Source: Linnemannia schmuckeri (lineage: Eukaryota; Mortierellomycota; Mortierellomycetes; Mortierellales; Mortierellaceae). From it: a DNA stretch of 64,000 nt. Location: contig JANATG010000004.1 of assembly GCA_029449235.1 (NCBI GenBank), positions 434,001 to 498,000 of the forward strand, in the 5' to 3' direction. The notes under the pieces are model-generated. The model had not been told where the DNA came from, made no database searches, and saw nothing but the letters and a program-made list of their open reading frames with translations. The number at the start of each line of letters is the position of its first letter. Positions within the stretch are counted from its first letter, which is position 1. The position numbers were made by a program, and so were the translations under genes. Positions 56,049-64,000 of this stretch are shown piece after piece.

Positions 56049-57606
56049 TTACAAGAGCTCTCCACCTTCCAACTTCTTTTTTTCAGTTAACAAAAGCTTC
56101 ACCTGCCAATCTGGCATCCCACCAGTCCTCAACCGATTCATGCCCTGACAAGCCTCCTGGAACGCCTGAGGGTCACGTTCCCACTCTGCGTTTGCAAGCG
56201 CCTGCAACGCCTTACATCCTGTCGAACCACGGAAATCCGGGCACAACTCCTCAAACCTCGTCAGATCACTCGCCAGCATAATCCAGTCTGCATGAGTAGC
56301 GCCCAGGTGAGCCAGGATAGCGTTCACGATATGGTCCCGAGTAGTGTACTGAAGGATCTCTTGGGCCATGGTCTCGGGGATGATGGTGTCGTTGTAGTGG
56401 TTGTAGGCCTCTTGGTACTGTTGCAACACACAGAGCAATTCTGCCAACTTGATCGTTGCGTGCAGTGCACGTCTAAAAAAGAAGGAAGGGTACATAGGCA
56501 AGCGGAAGTGGTTAGAACAAGCAGGGGGCACAAGTGGGATCATTGGGCACGTGAACTCATACAAACTAACAGTACAACACAAAAAGTGACGTTACCCATC
56601 CCCTTCGCTCTTATACAGCTCCGCGGATTCACGATACATCTCTATAGCCTTCTTGGTATCCTGAGTCTTGAGAAGATCTCCGAGTTGAGTGTAGATCTTA
56701 GCAGCCCTCGACCCTCCACGCTCATTTTTCCTGAACAACCTCGCCGCATTCTCCAGACACTGAATTCCAGGTCCTAAATAACACATGAAGCAATGTAGGG
56801 TGAGTCATAAAGTTGAAAATAAGCAAGATTACCTTGTTTCGTTGGTGCGCTTCTGCATAAACAAGCGAGATCTGGGTACCTGTCTGTTGCACCATGTTGT
56901 AAGCTTTGAAGGCATCTTCGTATGCTCCTGCAGCTTCCATGAGATTGAACTCTGAGCCACTCTTCTCGTACGACTTGGCTGCCTCGACATACGCCTTCGC
57001 TGCGCCATGGTCTATTGATGACAAAGAACAAAAATAAAATAAAAAACCACCACATGAGACACAAATCTAAGACGTGAACAAAATGGTCATGGGAAATACT
57101 AAGCGTAAAAAAACTATCTTTGTCGGAAGAGACTTACAATCACGCTTGCCCTTGGCCTGAATGGCATTTTGCTTCTGTGCCTCTGCCTGTCCCTCATACA
57201 CATTCCTACTTCCTGCTCTTCCACCACCACTACCTTCCGCAATAGTCGCACCATCCTTATCAGAGACCTCCTGCAGTTCCGAGAGAACAAACCACTGGTT
57301 GAACAATCCAATGTACGACCCCGAGCCGTCGTTTAGGGTTGCCATCTGGAAAAAGTAATAGTCCGTGATTGTGTGTTCAGGGATGCGGGGTCCACCCGTC
57401 AGGGGTTGCAGGATATTACGTGTGAACCACCCCGAGACATTGTTTGCTCCTGACGACGCGGACGTTGTTGCTGGTGAGGATGATCCTGAGGCGTTGGAGA
57501 CTCTGTTCTTGCGTTGAGTGGTCAAGAAGGGGACAAAGGTTTCCTGTTTGGGCTTGGTCTGGACTGCGACTACGCAACTCAAGAGTAAAAACACGAATCC
57601 GAGCAT
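56049..57606 (-). CDS. SEC17: Alpha-SNAP/Sec17-like protein with an atypical N-terminal extension (four exons)
   Basis: Exons are 57606-57138, 57011-56880, 56773-56596 and 56472-56049, giving 400 residues with phases agreeing at every junction. From residue ~157 the protein is a helical-hairpin (TPR-like) SNAP fold: AAKAYVEAAKSYEKSG, GAYEDAFKAYNMVQQTG, CLENAARLFRKNERGG, AKIYTQLGDLLK, KAIEMYRESAELYKSEGD, KLAELLCVLQQYQEAYNHY, RFEELCPDFRGSTGCKALQ. The C-terminus is DWQVKLLLTEKKKLEGGELL. SNAPs recruit NSF/Sec18 to disassemble SNARE complexes, and the Leu-rich C-terminus is the NSF-stimulating end. The first ~155 residues are not SNAP-like: a hydrophobic MLGFVFLLLSCVVAV start, a Ser-rich stretch, and WFTRNILQPLTGG. 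A TATATA element lies only ~20 bases upstream of this ATG, so the true start may be the Met of MATLNDGSGS further in. A fusion, a misplaced first exon or a second gene are all possible. Confidence 0.7.
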
Positions 57607-58724
57607 CGTGTGTAGGGGTACCGCTGTATATAGTTGAGGTGTGAGTGTCGTGAAGAGTGAAGAGTGAAGAGTGAACGTGAATGAAAGAGCGGAGTGAAAA
57701 AGAGAAAAAGAGAACGAGAGTGTGCGTGTGTGTGTGTTTGTTGATTACTAATGCTGGTCTCGTAAAGATTCTTTTTTGTACGGTTTTCTGTGTTGGAGTG
57801 AGAAGAAGATAACTGGCTCTTGGCGTTCGTTTTTGTTCTAGTCTGACCTTGGTTTGCAACGTGTCCTGTCCTGTGAGGTGAGAGTGGTGATGTTGAGTAT
57901 GTCTGAAGGAAAGTTAAAGGAGGAGGAAATGTTTAGGGGCAAGAGGCACAAGGAAAAGGAAAAGGGACAAGGGACAGGGACAAGGGTGATAGACAAAAAA
58001 AAGGCTTGTGCAATCCAATGGTCACGTGTAAATTAAATTTTGAATGGACGTGTCGTCGACGACTCCGAGTCTGAGGAAATAAAAAAAAAAAAAAAAAAAA
58101 AAAAATCACTCTTCTCGAACAAAACGTCCATAGACAATTTGAACGTGAATGGTCCGATCGGCCAAAAAGATGATTACGACATCAGTTGACTCGTTGACTC
58201 CCGAGAAGAAGCGTTGACTGTTGCACAGGGATCTAGTCAAGATCGGGACACCGGCATTTTTGAAATAGCCTAATCAGCCCGGCCTTGCCCCTTGCTTGCC
58301 CTCTGTTCATTCAAATGAACCACGACATTTAGCGTCAAATGAACAATGATAAAAAAAGGCCCCTGACCGAAACAAAAATTGCACTCCTAGTGGATACCAT
58401 TGATTCGTCATCCATCCTTCATCCTATCCTTCCCTTGCTGTCGATTGACTTCCGTAAAGTCGGTTTCTTGGCATTCTTCCTTTCCAGGATAATCTTCAAG
58501 ATAGCTCATTTGCTTCCACTAAAACGCTACTCCTATCATGAACATCCGATTCCCACTATTCCGGAGGGGGGGTCAATCGGGCGGTTGGTCGGAGCATTGT
58601 CTCCTTTGTTACTGTTGCACGAATGAAATGTCTTGAACCATCACTAGTCTATTTTTTTTCTTTTTTCTTTCTTTTTCGTTTGACCCCCTTCGCTTCCTTT
58701 TCTCGTTCCCTTCGTTCGAAGAGC
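57607..58724. other. Intergenic region
   Basis: No gene recognised. It has a GA-rich repeat (GAAGAGTGA, three units near 57652-57675) and a poly(A) run at about 58080-58105. Confidence 0.4.
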
Positions 58725-58729
58725 CCTTT

Positions 58730-58735
58730 TATAAG
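58730..58735 (+). promoter_or_regulatory. Candidate TATA box (TATAAG)
   Basis: TTTTATAAG preceded by mixed sequence and followed by a long pyrimidine tract, the arrangement seen before other genes in this window. Confidence 0.35.
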
Positions 58736-60682
58736 AACACGCAGTTTTTCTGTCATTTTTTTTTTCTTCTCCTTCTTCTCTCTTTCTCTTCAGCCCCTCT
58801 ACTTCCCTCTCCAAAATCTCATTTTTTTTTCCTTTCTCTGCTCTGTTTTTCCTTTTGTCGTTTCCTCCCGTCTCTAGGACGACGAGCGTAGAGTGGTGAG
58901 ACGGGGGAAGAAGGCCGCTCCACCCTCACGAAACTACTCAATCCCCCTCCTCCTTTTTTTCCCTCTATTTGCATGCACAATCCCTTCTTCCTCTTCCCCT
59001 CTACCAACAACAACAAAACAACAGTACATTTCTCAACACCCCTCCTCCTCCTTTTTTTCCACCACCACCACCCAAAGGCGCGTGTGGCATGTTGGTCCTG
59101 CAAACACCAACAACACCCGTCGTCCCCTCTCCGCCTCCTCAACGAGACAGCAGTCCATGTTGCTCGTTTTTTTTCTTTATTGTATTTCCTACAACCTTAT
59201 CCTCCCTCAGCTCCTCCTCCTCCACCACCACCACTGTCTCCACCAACGTCCACGTCGTCCTCCCCCCTCCGAAACGGAGCGCATGGATCCTGCCGTGTCG
59301 TGGCGTGAGCAGTTTTTTTTTTATCCACGGAACGACAGCGGCGTCCGAATGGGACGCGGAATGACAGAGGTCATTGAGATGTCGTTTTCAATGTTGATCA
59401 AGTAAGTCCCATTCCTTCTCAAGCGATGAGCATTAACTTCCTTTTCCTTCCTTTCCTCTTCAATGTGGATCTCAAATTTGGCGATGACAAAGGAAGAGCG
59501 TATGCCAAAAGTCTGACTCCAACACTCCTAGGGCGGTTATGTGCATCCCTTCCCCCTTTTCCTTTCTGTTCTTTTTCAACCAGCATTGCCTCTCTTCTTC
59601 ACGTCCGGCTGGATAGTCTGACGCTTTTTCTCTTCGACGTCTTTTTGGGATCCCTTAGACGTCGTTATCCTTTGAATTGGTCCCCTTCCCCTTGAAGAGT
59701 GATAAAACTGAAATGTCCAACCCTCTTTTCTCGCACTCCCTTTTTCCTGTCTCCTTTTTGTGTTCCATTCGATGCTCCTCTCCCAGTTTCGTCATTGAAC
59801 CATATCAACCACTCCACCCACCCCTTAGTCGCGGTCTCTGCACCATGTCGTCAACCAATCCCCTTCTCTCTTTTTTCTCCTGCTAATCTTTTATGACGCA
59901 CATTGCCCTTTCCTCTTTATTTCGTGTTCCTGACGTTTGTGCGTATTTGGCGTCTATTATTTTTTTTTCTTCACGGTGCCTGATTGCAATCCGAGCAAAA
60001 TATCAACATACAGCATTTTTTTTTGTTTTCTATCCAGTCATCGTCGCGAAAGATACGCGTTTTGGTGATAATAAGAGGAATGCATTTATCTATTCGTTGG
60101 CATTGGGGAGTTATGATCTCCTATTTTCTTTTTCATTCAATATTTTTTTTACCCATGGCGGCCCGCATTTCCGGATATTCTGTTTGTCGAGTTAAAAAAG
60201 AAAACAAAGTGAGGAAAAAAGTGTAAGGGGTGTATGCGACCCACGGAGATGTTAAATCACCTTTTCATCTCCCTTGCTACGTGGGTATGAAGGAGAGATC
60301 GAGATAGGGTATGATACTGCTCATGCAAAATTGCAAACTCAAAATACCACGAGAGTCAGAGTCAACAGCGAGATCGTGCGGCGTCAGAAAAAAAGAGAAA
60401 AAGGGAATCTGCTCCGCACCAAATCATTGATTCCCTTCCCTACCCCATCAAATCACTGATCATTTTCCTTACCCCTGAAAAAACATCACCAACCTTAATT
60501 ATTTAGGTGATCCTCCTCTTACTTCATCTCCTCTTCTCGCCCTCTTTGACATCCTTCCACCTCCTCTCGGTACTCGCAACTCACCGCCTAGGCTTTTTTT
60601 TTTTATTTCTCTTAGGAACAACAATCGCCGCGCAACTTTTTTTATTTTCTTTTTTTTTTTTTTCTTTCCCTTGTCCTCCCTA

Positions 60683-60684
<2 letters not shown>

Positions 60685-60714
<30 letters not shown>
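60685..60714 (+). repeat. 30-base poly(T) tract
   Basis: Uninterrupted T run directly before CTGTTGCAG; if the region is transcribed it would act as the polypyrimidine tract of a 3' splice site. Confidence 0.85.
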
Positions 60715-61860
60715 CTGTTGCAGACGGCCGGAACTATTACCCATTTCTCATCCGCAGGTCCGACTGCAGACGAGTCATTGGAGGTTCTTTTTTTTTGTTC
60801 TTTTTTATTTTTTTTTATTTATTTATCCATCTCAACCACCCCTGCGACCGAGGGCCAACATCACCCACCATCACTTCGTCGTCCTCGGGACATTATTTCG
60901 ATGGACAATCCGACGTGCTGCAGGACCATTTTTTTGTCAACGGCGCGCCCGCCCGCCCCACCTTTGCTGGCGACATACACTGGGATTGGTAACAAGCCTT
61001 GTGGCGGGAGGACGCTGACTGATCCAGGATTTTTGGCCAATCAGGAGTTTCATTTGGATTTTCCAGTGGATACTTTCTACTTTTTTTTTTTTTTTTTTTT
61101 TTCGTTTTGTTTGCCAATTGTCTCGACTCTTTTAGTTGGTTCTTTTTTTTTTTGACACCTTTTCTACTTTCCTCTACCTCTTTTTTTTCTTCGTTGGATC
61201 AAGGACCGACTTTAGCAAGTTATATTTTTGCTCAGCGGCTGTTTCTTTTTTTTTTTTATTTTCAACATGCAAGTAGGTCACTACATGCAAGGCAGGATCA
61301 TTGGAGGACTTACTTTTCGATCAGATGCCCGTCCGAGGAGGACGTTCAAGTTTCTTTTCTGGATCGATTGATGGAGGAGAACTAGGAAGGTTCAATAACA
61401 ATCCGCTACTCGCCTGCCCCCACTTTTCCCCTTCTTTTACGTCTCCTTCTCCTTCTTTTTTCGTCTCACTTAGATAGTAATTTTTTATTCTGAATTATTT
61501 TCTATTGAAGACATTGTTATCAGAATTTATGGTTTTCGTCAGATTGATTTCTTTCTTGCTCGAGTCCTAATTACCATCGTGGCACATGCAGGACAATGTA
61601 TCGTGCTTTCTTTTTCTTACTTCCTGGTTTTATATTTTTTCGCTTCATCTCTACTTGTCCGTTGATTCTCACGTTTGTTGTGTCACTTTTAGATAGGATC
61701 ACAAACGTAAGAATGTCAGACTCTTTCATTTTTTTTCCCTTCTCCTTGATAAGCTTATTCTTCGACTCTTGTTCAACGTCCTTTGATTAAGAATGGTCGA
61801 ACGTATCTGCAGTTCTTGTACTATTTTTTATTATTGTTCGAGTGTTTCAAATAAAGTGTC

Positions 61861-63576
61861 CTTGAGTGAACCTTTTTTTTTTTTTTGTTAACTACTTGAT
61901 CATAGAAAGTTAATTTGAACCGATAATTATTTTTTTTTTCTTGTCACACTCTCTTGTGCATGCGTATGCAATCTTGATTAGTTTGTTGTTGTTTGATGTA
62001 TTGCGGAAATGCCAGCGTAAGAGGAGAAAAATAGAGAATGAGATGGAAGATAATGAGAGTTAATTTTCAAAATAGGATGCCAATGCGCGTCACCATCTTT
62101 TTCTTCTGCTGTTTTGTTTTTTGCGCTTTTGTGGGCAACGAAAGAAAAAAAAGGGGGGGGAGAGGGGGAGAAGGATGACACAACGAGCGCACAGGACACA
62201 TACACAACCCCAGGGCAGTTGAAAAAAAGAAGAGAGAGAGGGAGCGTAAATGCAAATGTCACACCACAATCCAGCCCCCCTCAAAAAAAAAAAGAAATAA
62301 GCGAAGAGAAGGAGTAAAGGGGGGACTGGTTAAGAGTGTGAGTGTGAGAAGAAATGACAGAAAGAGAGAAAAACGAGGGGGGAGGGGTGTCAGAGAGTTG
62401 GCCGCTTGTTTGCTTTTGTCTGTCTATCACACTTTTTTCAGTAAGCTACAAAAAAAAAACGAAAAAGGGTTACTTTTCGCGTTTTGTGAAGAAACCCATT
62501 CAGCTTATTTGTCCGCTGCGCGTCGTGCCAAGGACAACGCGTTTGTGGAGGGTCGTATTGATTTTTTTTTCTTCGCTCATGTCTGACGTCACGAAGGCTC
62601 TCTTTCTCTTTCTCTTTACGCCAATAAGAAGAGAGGAGAGCGGAGACGCCATTCATCGCGGGAATGAAAAAGAAAGCCAGTGGAAGGTGAAGAAGGGTGA
62701 GAATGGGAGGGAGAAGAGGAGGAGGGAGAAGAGCCTCCTACACGTGTACGACAGAGGGTGAGAGTCAATCCACCCTGACTTTACCCATCCCTCTCAGAAA
62801 AGAAATTGAACCACCACCTGTCCACTACACGGCGCAGAACCACGTTTTCCGTCCGACTTTTAGCGCCTTGTTCCAACAACCTCCACCCTAGACCCCTGGT
62901 GACTGCAAGACAGAAGTGTGATGATGAGGGTCAAAGATGAGTAGGGTAAGTAGCTAATCGACCCTCCTCTGATGCAAGCATCAACCTGAGGGTGTGAACG
63001 ATGGAGAATCAGAAGACGCGTCCTGTTGTTTGTTTTTTATTTTCACTCCCCAACGAAAACATACATTTTTGTTTTTCATTTTTATTTTCGAGGGCGCGTT
63101 TCCGTTTTTTTTTTTTTTTTTTTTTTTTTTGCCAATTTTCAATTTTGGTTTTCGAAAAACATCGAAAAATTATTTTTTTCGAGGTAACCCCGTGGCCCTG
63201 CTTGCCTGTCCTGTCCTGTCCTGTCCTGTCTTGTCGTACATATACAGTACACACGCACCCAAGTACACAAGTACACAGAGCATACATACAATCACATTCA
63301 CAAACAACGCAACGACGCGTCGCAATTTTGTGAACCGGTCCCGTCTGACTACACCCCTTTCCGTTGGTCGGTTTGGCTGGTTTGGTTGGTTCACACTTCA
63401 GTCATCAGTCAAGTCGACACCGACTCGAATAAAGAGCGATGCATTCACAAACTTCTTAATCTTTTTTTCCTTTTCCTTTTTTCTCTTTTCCCTTTTTCCC
63501 CTCTTTTCCTCTTTTTCTTCTTCACCCCAAACACACAACACTCTTACCCCCTCACCCCAAACACACATACACAAAC
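61861..63576. other. Intergenic region upstream of the HMG-like gene
   Basis: No gene recognised. Purine-rich on + at 62140-62400 and 62640-62740. A T run of about 26 at 63105-63130, a (CCTGT)n repeat at 63205-63231, then a strongly pyrimidine-rich leader (63455-63545) before the ATG at 63577. Confidence 0.4.
63205..63231 (+). repeat. (CCTGT)n microsatellite
   Basis: Five tandem CCTGT units, the last with a C-to-T change. Confidence 0.8.
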
Positions 63577-63768
63577 ATGCCCAAGGAAAAGTCTACCAAG
63601 AAGTCCGCCACCGGTGGTGCCAAGAAGTTGTCCGCCTACAACAAGTTCATGAAGACCGAGCTCGCCAAGGTCAAGGTCGAGAAGCCTTCCCTCAACCACA
63701 AGGATGCCTTCAAGGAGGTCGCTGCCCGCTGGAAGACCGCCTCCGAGAACCCCAAGAACGTCAAGTAA
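63577..63768 (+). CDS. Small HMG-box/YABBY-like protein
   Basis: Complete single-exon gene of 63 residues. A basic N-terminus (MPKEKSTKKSATGGAKK) is followed by LSAYNKFMKTELAKVKVEKP, SLNHKDAFKEVAARWKTA and SENPKN. The pattern (P/S)AYN.FMK....... P...HK.AFK..A..WK...ENP is that of the HMG-box-related YABBY-type domain seen as tiny stand-alone proteins in many fungi (family knowledge). It is probably a nuclear, DNA-associated small protein; the exact function is unknown. Codons are strongly C-ending (CTC, GTC, AAG, TCC), which suggests high expression. The leader is pyrimidine-rich and ends ACAAACATG, a good initiation context. Confidence 0.75.
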   Translation: MPKEKSTKKSATGGAKKLSAYNKFMKTELAKVKVEKPSLNHKDAFKEVAARWKTASENPKNVK

Positions 63769-64000
63769 TTTCTCTTTGTTCTCAAGATGTTCAGGTCCAG
63801 TCCCCAGTCCCAGTCGACCCTCGGTTGTTCTTTTAGGAGGAAGGAAGGGAGGAGGATTTGTAGGGAGTAAAGGAGGATTTCGATGATTGACGAGGAGGAG
63901 GATGAGTGGAGGAGGATTTGACCAAACGAGCTTTTTTTTTTTTTTCACTGTTCTCACGGACGTTTCCTTTCAGTACATGTGGATTCTTTAAACCGCCCAT
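63769..64000. other. 3' flank to window end
   Basis: Presumed 3' UTR and downstream sequence, with GGAGGA repeats at 63835-63918 and a T run at 63932-63945. Nothing else recognised. Confidence 0.35.

Larger units (their letters stand above)
58725..61860 (+). other. Unresolved transcription unit on the + strand (possible gene)
   Basis: Evidence for a gene: a TATA-like TTTATAAG at 58728-58735; a pyrimidine-rich leader; an ATG at 59283 opening MDPAVSWREQFFFYPRNDSG through SFSMLIK with a GTAAGT donor at 59402; an excellent acceptor (30 T then CTGTTGCAG) at 60723; protein-like stretches such as YFDGQSDVLQDHFFVNGAPA ending in HWD at a GTAACA donor (~60988) and IIGGLTFRSDARPRRTFK near 61290-61360; and AATAAA at 61850. 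I could not join these into a single frame with confidence and recognise no family. All three frames are open over parts because of the T-rich composition, so this may still be non-coding. Confidence 0.3.

Noticed and set aside
58893..59405. 170-codon frame rich in Ser, Pro, His and Phe taken as a complete gene
   Set aside because: Most of it is a pyrimidine-rich leader read as protein; only the end (from the ATG at 59283) with its GTAAGT donor is kept as a possible exon.

Overview
This is an intron-rich nuclear window from a filamentous early-diverging fungus. The gene content points to Mucoromycota, most likely Mortierellomycota. Support comes from two chitin synthases (one fused to a myosin-type motor), a fungal P-type H+-ATPase, GT-AG introns of mostly 80-550 bp, C-ending codon preference, and long pyrimidine-rich leaders upstream of genes. 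The taxonomic placement is inference from gene content; no marker gene was compared.

Left part (1-15.4 kb): a tandem array of FAD-dependent monooxygenases, all on the + strand. It holds the terminal exon of a first copy cut by the window edge (110-247), three apparently intact copies (1093-3215, 7503-9502, 13204-15336) and one copy broken by an in-frame TAG (10123-12071). Exon lengths are almost invariant between copies, so the array arose by tandem duplication. A sigma-like glutathione S-transferase (3852-4773, minus) sits inside the array and suggests a xenobiotic or secondary-metabolite oxidation and conjugation neighbourhood.

15.7-17.4 kb: a decayed Ty3/gypsy pol fragment with a fold-back (inverted) second copy of part of it. 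19.7-22.4 kb: a fungal FAM72-family protein with an unusually long Ser/Pro/Gln-rich N-terminal extension. 22.5-28.5 kb: no recognisable gene.

28.5-44 kb: a cell-wall region. A class I-III type chitin synthase (28507-31732, minus) and a class V-type myosin-motor chitin synthase (37038-43905, minus) flank mitochondrial ribosomal protein bL31m (34233-34694, plus) and a degraded WD-repeat gene relic.

49.7-57.6 kb: plasma-membrane H+-ATPase (minus), then an alpha-SNAP/Sec17-like protein (minus) whose predicted N-terminus looks secretory. 58-63.5 kb: homopolymer-rich DNA with a possible but unresolved + strand transcription unit. 63.6 kb: a 63-residue HMG/YABBY-like protein.

Exon coordinates were read by eye from splice consensus, frame continuity and paralogue comparison. 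No tRNA, rRNA or CRISPR was recognised.
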